Shown: positions 48,065-58,600 of the stretch, one piece after another
Position numbering within the stretch: position 1 is the first letter of the stretch
Layout of the letters: each line of letters opens with the position of its first letter
Source: Dactylonectria macrodidyma
Taxonomy: Eukaryota; Ascomycota; Sordariomycetes; Hypocreales; Nectriaceae
Assembly: GCA_020744425.1 (NCBI GenBank)
Contig: JAGMUV010000007.1
Coordinates: 1,426,001 to 1,490,000 of the forward strand
Direction: 5' to 3'
DNA length: 64,000 bases
Position numbers and translations under genes: made by a program
The notes under the pieces: generated by a model
What the model saw: the letters and a program-made list of their open reading frames with translations, nothing else
Told to the model about the DNA's origin: nothing
The model's database searches: none

Positions 48065-49757
48065 TTCCCCCTCTTCTTCCTTCCTACCCGCCTCTGTCCC
48101 CATGCCTATCTGTTGCGTGTTTTTTTTTCTTTTTCCTACCCTCTTTTTTTTTTTTTTTTTTCCCCTTGCTTACTTCTGCACCTGGGCTGGTGGTGGTTGC
48201 AGGTCGCCCACAGCAAGCAGGACCAGGTGGTCGCAGCGCTCTCGGGTGGTGTGGTGTGGTTAGAGCCCGGTTGTTAGAGAGGCATGGCGCGGCCCTGCGC
48301 AGTACCTCGCCGATACCTGGGCGGGCTTGCGCAAGTCTTCGGCCAACGACGTACCCAACCCGGTACGGGCCCCTGTTCGTCTCCGGGGGAAGACTAAGCC
48401 GGGGGTGGTTTTTGGGGTTGGGGTGGTGGTGGGTGGCCTGTGCTGACAGCGGGTAGTGTCACTGTACATATGGAGCTGGCCCGAGGACCATTTCTCGTTG
48501 CGAACAGAGCATAGGGAGGGACGACAGACAAGAGGGAAAGGGAAAGAAAAAATTGGAGGGTGTGTTGGCAGACCAGGGACCTAGAACTGGAGGGGGATGG
48601 GGGTGGGATACGGGTTTATTGAACCCTGTCTCTGCGAATTGCTGTCCAAAGGGTCGTAGGGTTCGAACAGCTTGATGCGTGCGCTGGCTGGTTGGCGGCG
48701 CGAGGTGCAGCACGAACGGGCAGTACGAAGGGAAGTGCAGTGGTGCAAGTTGGTGCAGCGCAGTGGCGCATTGCAAGTGGTGGTGCAGGGGGTACAGTGG
48801 GTGTAGTGGTCTTGTTGCCCGTGGACTTGCTTGCTATGTCAGGTACCGTTGGGCGCTGTGACGGTGCAAGGGACCAGGCGCAGTGATGCACAACCGCAGT
48901 TGGTGCTAGCAAGCAAATATCCACAGTCGACGAATTGCGGCAACAGGACACTGGCTGTGATGGGTGATGAGGTTCCGCGCTTGTCGGCTCGTCGATCCCT
49001 CTTGCTCGATCTCGTCCGTCTCTCTATCTCCGCCGTCGCTCCTCGAGTCAAATCATCGAGGGAGAGAAAACGGGGTCGAGAGCAAAGTGGCTTGCTTGCT
49101 TGTTGGTGCCATTTTGGTGCCATGTTGATCCCCAGGCCTAGACCCGGACCCAGGCGACGTTCCATGTCCCGCCCGCCGCCTCGTCCTAACGAGGTCCGAG
49201 GTTGGAGTTGGGCACCATTCCGACGAAACGGACGCGGAGAAGGGCAAGCCTTGCTTGTCCCGTTTCAATTGGCACGGCTGGCCGTTTTAGGAGATGGCCT
49301 TCTCATTCCGCAGGTGCTGAAGCATGCCACTCCCATGCGGCCTGGCAGCATGGTAAAATCGGGAACGGAAGCGTTGGCCGACCTCGACTGTGTAACATCT
49401 GGGCCTTGTTCATCAGCGTCTCCATGTTATAAAAAGGTCTCCGTATTTGAAAAAGTTCTCCGTCGCTTCCCCGTCTCCCCAGTCCCTGTCTAGGGTCGTC
49501 CTGGAGCTGCACCGCGGTAAGCAGTTGGTTGACCGAGACGATGGTAGCGGGCCTCGTTGGCGCGGACCGGTGGACGGCGTCCCTCCGATAAGACGGATGA
49601 CGAACACCCGTCAGCCAGCACGACTCAACGGTTGACCGCCAGCCAACTAGATGATACCATCAGCTTCTGGCACTGCCGTGTCTCGCTTCTTCCCCATCCG
49701 CCATTGGTAGGAACAAAAGTACGGCCTACATGGCTGTACCTATCTGGGCCAGGTAGT

Positions 49758-49778
49758 CGGGAGACGGGAGACGGGAGA
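49758..49778. repeat. Tandem repeat CGGGAGA x3
   Basis: Three perfect 7-bp copies in non-coding DNA, close to the overlapping TACTCCGTA pair at 49828-49843. Confidence 0.85.
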
Positions 49779-52700
49779 CGGAGACGAGGCTACCGCCCAC
49801 ATTTCACGGGCCATACCTTAGGCACAGTACTCCGTACTCCGTAGGATGGATCCAGCTCCAGCGGGAAATCCATCAACGCTATACTTGATACCATGGCTTG
49901 GCGTAGGCTAGCCCACCGCATAATGTTCCGAATGTGAGTGCCTACTGTCTAGTCAGAGGTAGGATGGAGCCCTGACGGCCCCGAAAGGGGGTCTACCTGC
50001 CTACCTGGGTAGGCGTTTTGCTCTGATGGATTAGACTGCTACATGATACTGCTTTTGCCCAGACGCTGCATTTGGGAAGCCAGAGCGCAAGGCTTACTGC
50101 TCGCCTTGAAGATATATGTACGCACGACCGCCATGACGTCTCTAGACTCCTTGGGTCCGTCCTGGTCTGGGGCAGGCCACAGAATATGTAATGAAGATGC
50201 GTGGGAATTGAGAATTGCGGACCAATTTATCGATTTGATTCGACACGAAGACACTGCCGGCCAAGAAGCCAGAGGGGCTCTTGGGGCTGTTGCTTGGAGC
50301 CGACCCCCTTGCAATTCAGTGTTGCCCCGTGCTCCCTTCTTGCGTGCGTCCGCATATCCGCATCCGCACCCGCATCCGCGGGCGTCTATCTTGGTGTCAT
50401 CACTCGTGCCAGCCAAGCTTAAGAAAAGCCATGCCAGATGGCTGGCCAGACAAACGGCTACATGCACAGCGGCTGACACGAGCCCTCTACTACATATTAG
50501 TCCTATACGTACTACTACATGCTACGTATGTAGAACCTATGAGATGGTAGATTCGGGGCTCCCTTGCTCAGCCATCCATCCACTCGGAGTTGTCCCCATC
50601 CCTTGGTTTGGGTGGCCCACAATCCCTCCAGGCCGCCGGCTCCGGCGCTTGCTTGTAAGCTGTCGGGCTTTGCGTTCTGTTGTGTATCATGTGTGTGTGA
50701 GAGAGACAGAAGGAGAGAGACAAAGTGAGAAGGGGAGTGCGTGCGGTGATTGTTTCCCCCGCCTATTTTACCTTGGCACTGACTGCGCAATGGCACCAAC
50801 AGCCACAAAAGCAGATCCACACTACACCTCTTCCGCCCCGCATTGACAGACATGGGAATCAAGCATGTGTGACCCGCCCGGGTTAATTGACGGCGCGGCA
50901 GGTACTTGGGGGTCATGTATAATTACACTGTACATCTCATCTGCCTTTTCTGCACGCACAATGGAAGACGCAGCAACTCGATTGCCGGGCTCGGCTTGCG
51001 GTTAATTAACGTCTCTCGGGTGTCTGTGAGGTGGCTGCAGAAGGCGGTCGCAGTGGAGGTCGCAGATGCTCCGGGCCAGCGGGCCTAGTTTTCCCCACTC
51101 TTGGCCTGCACACATCTCAACCTCCAACATCCAATATGTCATTCAAAGTAAACGCAGACACAGACGCAGACGCAGCCGAATATCAAAAAAGCAATCAATC
51201 TCGGGAAGAGAGCAACAGTATAGCCTCCGTCAAACAAATTGACGCGCTGCACGGCGTCGCCCTGCCTTTCCCCCTCCAATTCCATCACCTCCGAGCATCT
51301 CTCCGTCGTCACAGCCAGCCTCTCGCAAAGGACCGATTGGCCTCTCAGAGGCTTGACTAGCATCTTCACATGGGAAGAGCTCCCTCCCCTCCATTCCACT
51401 CCCCTGTCGGCCATGAAGAAATCACGTCGGGCACGTCCTTGCATCATTGATCCAACGCCCATTCAAGGTCTAGAATCCTCAATCCCAATTGACGGCTCTG
51501 CTAGGGGTCTTCCCAAGGGTTTGTCGGTCCGCAATGCATGGGTTCGCGGCCACCCCAGACAACGACACGGCTTGGCTCGGCTCCTCACTCCCAATGGCAT
51601 GGGTTCCGTTGGGATGTTTCAAGGCAGGCTCGGGTGTTTATGGGATGGACCTTCTCCAATTCCTGCCCCCTTACCCGGGATCCCAGGCAAGCGGATAGGA
51701 ACCCGGTGAGCCTGGCCTATTAGGCTCTGCACGGATTGGCCCTACCAACGAAACACCGGGAGGACCCCTTCTCGGTGTGCAACTGTGCATATCATACACG
51801 GAGTACGGGCCTCAGCTTTGCATTCTTCCTTCTCCGCCTTTTCTCAACGCTCATGCATGCAGGGTGTCCATGTGGCGGCAGGCGCGTGTAAAGGGAAGAG
51901 TCGAGTTACAAGACCAAATCCGGTTCTCATGTCGCATCGAGAATGCGTTGCTTTCCTTCTGCCGCCCCCGGATCTTTGGTTCTGTCTCTCGTGGTCTGTG
52001 TGAGACAAGCAGAAAACGGGTGCAGAGCTGAGACACGGCCAGTCTCCAACCTTAAACTGGCCATACATCCTTGCTCTTGAGCCTCAGCAACCTACTACGT
52101 TCTAGTAGTTCAGAGCACACAATGCCGCTTGGCAGTTTTTGTGGAAAGCACCAGGTACACTTGGATGATAGCAGGCTCCTCGCGCCCATTCGATTCCTCA
52201 GAGCCACTCCAATGCTGCAACCACCAGCCAGCCTCGAGAATCGGTGTGGTGTGTTGCTTTTCGCCGCCAGTATTCGAACCCCGGATTTCTTTCTTCATGT
52301 GAGCCGCAAAGTCCCCGGGATTCTACTATTGGCTGGAAGCAATGTTCAATTTACCATTGTTTGCCGTGCCTGCCGCCAACACACACCCGTAGTCGGAGTA
52401 AGACCAACAACTCATACATGGGCAGGGTATATTGTGGTGCCACCACCAACAAATGTGCTTGGTGGTGGTTGATGTAGGTCGGTCAACTTAGGGGTTTTTC
52501 GTCGGAGTGGGCAAGGCCGATGTAGCTGGGATCGGCGTCAGAATCATATGCCGCTCAAACCAACCCGACGCCATATTGCCGAGAACTAGACGGAGGAGGG
52601 GAAAGGGACAAGGATACGTCAGTCAACGACACAGCCTCGACGGCCACCTCTTTATACGATCAGTCAAGGTGTGATTCAAAGTGTCTTCGAGGTTGAATGC

Positions 52701-52813
52701 TACGTGTTCGATGCATGTGTATTTATCCCTTTGTACTCGTTGCATTCGAAATCTGATGACGTCGGTGACAACTCACATAATCCTAGATCCTGATTACCCG
52801 GCAGTAACCGTTC

Positions 52814-53659
52814 TTAATTGGGACTTTCTACCCCATTTACGGCCTTGCCTTCACCCTTTGCAGCTTGCTTCAACTTGTGGGCCAACGTCACAAAACCGTC
52901 TTCCTCCTCCTCGATCCAGAGATCCACCCATTCCTTGGCTCCCTGGTACTGCTCCCCGGTTGGTTTCCATTCTTCTTCTCCTGGCCTTTCGACATAGATA
53001 GTTCTGAGACCACAAGCTCTTGCGGCTTCCAAGTCTGAGAGGTGGGCTGCAACTAATGCTACCTCTTCGGGCTCAAGACCCAACTCGTGTGTAGCTCCGA
53101 GATACACTGCCGGGTTCGGCTTGTAGGCTCGGAAGTTCTCCGCCGAGAAGAATCTCTGGAATCCTAAGCTCCCAAAGTCGTCGAGATCTCGGAGTAAGTT
53201 GGTGTTGCCATTGGAGAGAGTGCAGGTGGTGTAGGTCTCGCCCAGCTTCTCCAGTCCGTCGGCCGTGTCATTCCATGGAGGGAGTCGGTGCCATACAAGG
53301 CTCAGAGACTGGAGCTCTGATGCAGTAAAAAGGCCCGTGAGGTTTCGACTGTCCAGCAAACTGACTAGGCTATCATAGTGGTGTTGATCGACAGTCTTCC
53401 AAGTATCCGTTTCGGGATTAAACGTCCGAACGAAGACGCCGTAGGAGTTATGCCAGTCCTGGGCGAATCTTCTCCAATCATCTTCAGTAAGGGCCTGTAG
53501 GCGAGATTTGAGGTCTGCAGTAATATCAGAGGATGCTTTACGAAAGACACGTAGAATAAGCTCCTCTGTAACTGCCGAGCGCCAGTCCACTGTGGTGCCG
53601 AAGACATCAATGACAAGAGCCTTCACCTTGGTGAGGGGGGAGCTCTCTCTGGATGACAT
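52814..53659 (-). CDS. Haloacid dehalogenase-like hydrolase (type II)
   Basis: HAD-superfamily hydrolase resembling (S)-2-haloacid dehalogenases. Single exon, 281 aa, no signal peptide. Motif I holds the nucleophile D18 in LVIDVFGTTVDW; motif II is CTLSNGN; motif III lysine is in FRAYKPNPAVYLGA; the motif IV region is LVAAHLSDLEAARACGLRTIYVERPG. A helical cap lies between motifs I and II (WRRFAQDWHNSYG to VWHRLPPWNDT). In type II dehalogenases the substrate-side Arg/Asn residues vary, and many fungal members have no proven dehalogenase activity, so function is open. Divergent from the following membrane-protein gene, with 703 bp between starts. Confidence 0.9.
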   Translation of the reverse strand: MSSRESSPLTKVKALVIDVFGTTVDWRSAVTEELILRVFRKASSDITADLKSRLQALTEDDWRRFAQDWHNSYGVFVRTFNPETDTWKTVDQHHYDSLVSLLDSRNLTGLFTASELQSLSLVWHRLPPWNDTADGLEKLGETYTTCTLSNGNTNLLRDLDDFGSLGFQRFFSAENFRAYKPNPAVYLGATHELGLEPEEVALVAAHLSDLEAARACGLRTIYVERPGEEEWKPTGEQYQGAKEWVDLWIEEEEDGFVTLAHKLKQAAKGEGKAVNGVESPN

Positions 53660-54362
53660 CTTTATAATGGATTGCAGTGTTTGTCTGTTTCGTGTAGCTT
53701 GGCGCTGGATGGTTGGAGAGTGCGAGTTGTGAAGTTAGTGATGAGTGATAGTTGGGAGTCATGACGGCAGAGGGGTCACATGATGATATCCGACCACGCC
53801 CTGTGGATGACAACACCGGACAAACGGCGTTTTAATCAACTCGGCATTATCTCGCCTTTGACATCACAACGATAGCCGAAAATCACCGAACATAACCAAA
53901 CAATCCATGTCTATCGGCGAAGCTATCTATAGAAGTTGCAACCGCGATTTGTGTATAGGGTAGCCATCTTCGATTGTCCAACATTTGATGCTTGCTCATA
54001 GGTCTATACGAAGAGTCGTGTATCGGGCATTACGAAGTATTTGTCATACTCTAGTCAGCCAATATTGGACTTCTACCTGTTAGATAGGCTACTAGTCCTT
54101 TATTTGGAGTGTTTGGCGTTTATTTCCTTGATGTGGAACTGTAAACAGCATGACATGGTAATGACGATTGGCGCCGGAATCGTGGCAAGACTTCGCCTTC
54201 CTGTGGCGCAAATGCATTCCTCAGGCAACTTCCAGAACTCACCTTTCTACGACCATCATCGCCACCTCACCGTGAATATCCAGAGCTCGAGTCCCCAGAC
54301 ATTCGGATATGCTATAGCTGTCGCCCAAGAGCGTATTGGACATCGCACTACGATCCGTCGCC
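53660..54362. promoter_or_regulatory. Shared divergent promoter region
   Basis: 703 bp between the starts of the HAD-like gene (minus) and the membrane-protein gene (plus). No further gene; no clear TATA box recognised. Confidence 0.5.
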
Positions 54363-55692
54363 ATGTCGTCATCACCGAGACATTTCTGGGGTCGCCATTA
54401 TGATGCACAGCACAGTAGCGGCGCGTTTCGGTCTTTGAATCCCACGAAGCGCACCTTTGTGGCTCAAAAAGCGCGCGTCAGATCGTCCGGCAAAGACAGG
54501 GGTGGAGAGGCGCAGGCCAGAGAAAGCAACTCTTCGCCCAATGTTGCATATGTCTGGAGGAGTCGCGACAATCGAAAGGGTCGCCACGCGCTGGTCGTGG
54601 ATCGCGATCCCCGAATGCATGACGCGAAAGGGCCAAAGCCGTCCAATACGTGGGAGTCAACGTTACAGGGTATTTTGAAAATGTTCGTCAGATTTCCGAT
54701 CTGGGATATCTCTTACGACGTTGCTTTCGTCTTCACTATAGGTGAGTACCGGTTCTACTGCGCTTGGCATATGCAGTTTCCTAACCTCAACAAGGCTCCG
54801 TCATCTGGGTTATCAATGGATTCTTCTCTTGGCTACCGGTCCAAGATCCCTCATCAGAGTTTTCTGGAGAGACGACATGGGGTGCAGGACTGACAGCCTT
54901 CATTGGAGCCACTGTTTTCGAATTCGGATCCGTCCTCCTCATGCTCGAAGCCGTGAATGAGAACCGCGCCGACTGTTTCGGGTGGGCGGTGGAAGAGTCG
55001 GTTGACGGAATCTTGCATCTTCATCCGGATCCTAGGTGCCGACATTCTCATTGCCGGAAGGGGACATTGGTTCAAGGGGCATCAAAATCGGACGGCCAGA
55101 TCGAAAGCGGCTCATCTGTTTCCGCAGAAGGTGGTCGAAAGTGGTCTTGGTGGCCGACGTGGTATGAACTCAAGACTCACTACTTTCGCGAGATAGCTTT
55201 CCTCGCCTGCTCCTCTCAGATGGTCGGCGCCACCATTTTCTGGATCGCAGGAATCACATCTCTGCCCCCCATCTTGAACAATTTCTCCAAGTCGGAAGAG
55301 AACGGCGTCTACTGGGCTACGCAGGTCATTGGTGGCTGTGGCTTCATCATCTCCGGCGCACTCTTCATGGTCGAGGTGCAGCCCCGTTGGTACATACCGG
55401 CACCAGGAGTTCTTGGATGGCATATTGGGTTGTGGAACTTGATAGGAGCTATCGGCTTCACGCTCTGTGGAGCGCTCGGCTTTGGAATATCTCAGCCAGG
55501 TGTCGAGTATGCGGTCATGCTGTCGACTTTCCTAGGCTCGTGTGCTTTCTTGGTGGGTTCGAAGAGCCAAACACAATTGTGGATTTAACTGACCAAGACT
55601 CATAGATTGGAAGTGTCATCCAATTGTTCGAAAGCTTGAATAAGTATCCAGTATGGGTCGATGAGAAGATTGGGGCCCTGACGGCAGCATGA
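54363..55692 (+). CDS. Six-helix integral membrane protein, function unknown
   Basis: Exons 54363-54741, 54795-55552 and 55606-55692 give 407 aa. About 115 soluble, basic residues precede six hydrophobic segments at roughly 120-141, 156-177, 258-281, 300-320, 334-356 and 366-387; a Cys/His-rich hydrophilic loop lies at about 185-245. Helices 2, 4 and 6 end in a similar motif: FEFGSVLLMLEAVNENR, IISGALFMVEVQPRW and FLIGSVIQLFESLNKYP, suggesting three repeats of a two-helix hairpin. I recognise similar fungal 'integral membrane protein' sequences, possibly with YrhK-like hairpins, but no function is known to me. The ATG at 54363 was chosen because the frame upstream has only a non-ATG start. 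Introns of 53 bp restore the frame and supply the last hairpin half. Confidence 0.75.
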
Positions 55693-58600
55693 AGCGTCGA
55701 TCAGGGCTGTTGCCTATCAACCAAGTAGTCTCGTTCAAATAAGGGATATTACGACACGCTTAATAATACGAGGGCAAAGGAGATAGTTGGCACCCCAAGC
55801 CTGGCTGCAAGTCCTCATTCAAGGCCAGGAACAACTGAAAACCATCTAAATTGCAGCGATATCATATCTCCCTTGATGGGATGCGCCTTTGAAGCCGTAC
55901 CCACCCCGTCGTGAATATCTGCTCGTGGCCGCTGCTTGAGCCGCGTACACACGGAAATGCACACCATGACGAGGTGCCGAGCGCCATGCGTCAATAGGGG
56001 ATGGTGATAACTCGGCAGGTTGCATGCCGGTAGGGTGAAGCCGGTTTCACGAAAAACCCATCCTTGTTCTCCAGGGCATGAATCCGCTATGACTCTGCAA
56101 CGCGAACTGCAAGGGAAGATAAGTGGTATCGAAAAAAAGAATCCAGACGACGAGTGCGGCAGATGATATGGGATGGTTTGGAGTCCACGGCCCAATGCCG
56201 CATTTGATCATTTCATGTGCCCCTCGGCTACTTGATTGGGTTTTACATGACTTGTAACGGAAGCCCGATGTTATCGCCGTGTAACAGCAGAGTCATGCAA
56301 AGGAAGAGAAAGCCGATTGAATGCATCGCAGGCTGTTCCATGTCATGTCACTCATGTGTGGATAATCGTAACATGCTTGCATCTAAATGGTTGGGCCTTG
56401 CAGAGCAAGGGAACACCAGACTGGAGACAGCTGAACAAGTGCCGTGTGGGGAGCCGAGTTTCACAGTTTATTACTTTTAGATGGATTGATGACAATTAAG
56501 TTCTGTCTAAAGTAGAAGGAGGCGAGTGGCTGTTGATCATCGTTTGATTTCGAGAAGAGAAGCAATCCCTTGCATGGGTAGAGGTGTTCCGCAACGACGA
56601 ATGAGCGCTTGAGGTCATGCGACACATCGCGGTTGTCAGCCGCAGTACGCCAACTTGTTTAATTGATACTGATCACTTCAATTTCACATTTAACTTTAGG
56701 CAGAATATGTGATGCAATGGAGTTGTCGGCGAACTCTAGGCCTGCAACGAGATGTTCTAGCCAACAAATAGTTGCACATCCGGCACTAACCCACGGGATG
56801 GGGGGAACCTGTGGGTTGTACACGGCTGATAACGCAGAGTGGGAATATGTGAAGCCCCTGATTTAAAACGGTAGAGGCGTTCCCGATTTCTTGCCGGTGG
56901 TATTGGCAAGGCCAGGTCCGAGTGGACGGCAGCCTTGGAGCTGAGAGTTGGAGACAGAGGGACAGCATCCCGAACGAGCATCATCCAAGACATCTCTCTC
57001 CTGAACTTGCAGTCGGCGCTGATGAGCTTAGATCCCGCCCCAACCATCAAAGCACCAGCGGGACACTACGGAAGGCCGACAAAGGCCTCAGAAGACATGA
57101 GACGGCCGCCCCATCTCCAGTGGCGCCGGACGAGTTCCGCGCTACATAATAGACGTTTGACGGCATAAAAAAAGCAATAATTTTCGTTTCTTTTTCTCAC
57201 TTCTCAACCATTCCGCACGCGCATACATAGCACAACTTGTACATCCCTAGCGCTCCGTCTATTCCGTTGCCCAAGGCGCTTCCAGCCTAATAAAACGTAC
57301 CTTGTGGAGCAATTGTCGACAAAGTCAGCAGCGGGTTGTCGAAGAATATGGGGCGTGGATCCTTTGAGGGTTTGCTGATGCCGCCGCAGCCATCCGGATC
57401 CTCCCCTCACGGCATCCGGATGTCTCGATGATTCGACGACTGCCAAGGCATATCAGGGTGCAGTGTGACCGCCAGAGACCATGTCTTGATCTCCGCAGGC
57501 AAGGGAGGTGGCGGCGGTAAGGAGCTCGCTTCTTGTGAATGCCGTACTACGTAACTTAGACAGTCTATAATTAATTCTACGTACTACGTAGTAATCCTGA
57601 CGCACGGCTTGATTTAGAGAGGGAATACAATAACAGAATCACGACGCGGGTGGAATAAGAAACACCCGCGACCTTATCGCGTCCACTGGTTAAATGATTC
57701 GTCTGCAGGGGAGAAATAGATCACTCGAGCCAAGGATGCGTTTGTATAAGCCGCTTGTTTCATGTGCAATGAGGACAGGCATGGGGGGCCTGTGAGGATG
57801 AACCGTCCCAGCGGCGCTGAAGAACCATGGCGGCGAGTGAAAGTCAAAGAAGCATGCTAGAGGTGATGGAGGCAAAGAGATGGGGCATGGTTGGGCTTCA
57901 TCCAACGCCCAGTACTTTGTAATTAGTCTGTAAGTTAGCTGACCAACAAGAAACACAGCCGACTCGTCATCGGAACATCCCCCTCTTACGCCGTCTATTT
58001 TTCCGCCCCGGCCTTGTCTTGACCGGATCGGTCTTGGACGACACGCCGTTCATTTGCAAGGGTCTCTCTTCGGGCCCTTGCTGGAAGAGACCAACTTCGT
58101 GATACGTCGACGTGGGGTTCACTTTTATGGCCGAGTGAAAGTAATTGCTTCTTCTTCAAAGCTGCCCCTCTTTCTCCTCCTCTGGCCCCGGGCCGCGCCT
58201 CTTGCTAGGCCCTAGCTACGAACCGGCTAATGGGTTTTGTGGGCATCCTGGCATCCTAGGCCTGGTCGTGGCGAAAGCGGGAGCCAAGAAGCCGGTCGGG
58301 GCTAATTTCCAGCTACATGTTTGGGGCGTTGGTTACGGGAAATGGGTGAGTGAACTTGAGCCAAAAGTTCGCATTCATAATCACCCGTCAGCACCTCAGA
58401 GACTGAGATGCAAACGAGGTAACAACGGTCGCCCGACGGGTGCCGGGTGGCTTCTCGATGGGTCTTGATTAGGGTGAAGGTGAGATGAGATGAGCAACGG
58501 GATGCTACATTGATCAGGTTTTCCGTACTCTTGTCGTCCTAGGTGCACCGCCAGATCACACTCGAGTCCGATAAAGCGTCCGTCAGGGTCGTATCGGTAT

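Larger units (their letters stand above)
46044..52813. other. 6.8-kb intergenic region upstream of RAS2, no gene seen
   Basis: Open frames (for example 48831-49493 and 50043-50846, plus) have no domains and low-complexity composition. The region contains a GGTACC cluster (46443-47023), a 30-bp palindrome (48035-48064), T-runs, a CGGGAGA triple repeat and two overlapping TACTCCGTA copies. The part nearest 46044 should hold the RAS2 leader, which is GA-rich on the plus strand. Confidence 0.55.

Noticed and set aside
48831..49493. 220-codon plus-strand frame
   Set aside because: Low-complexity Arg/Pro stretches, no domain, no neighbouring exons.
50043..50846. 267-codon plus-strand frame in the RAS2 upstream gap
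   Set aside because: Includes simple repeats (PHPHPHPR) and no family signature; likely chance.
52255..52290. TTCGAACCCC stretch resembling a tRNA T-loop
   Set aside because: T-stem does not pair on either strand and no cloverleaf can be drawn.
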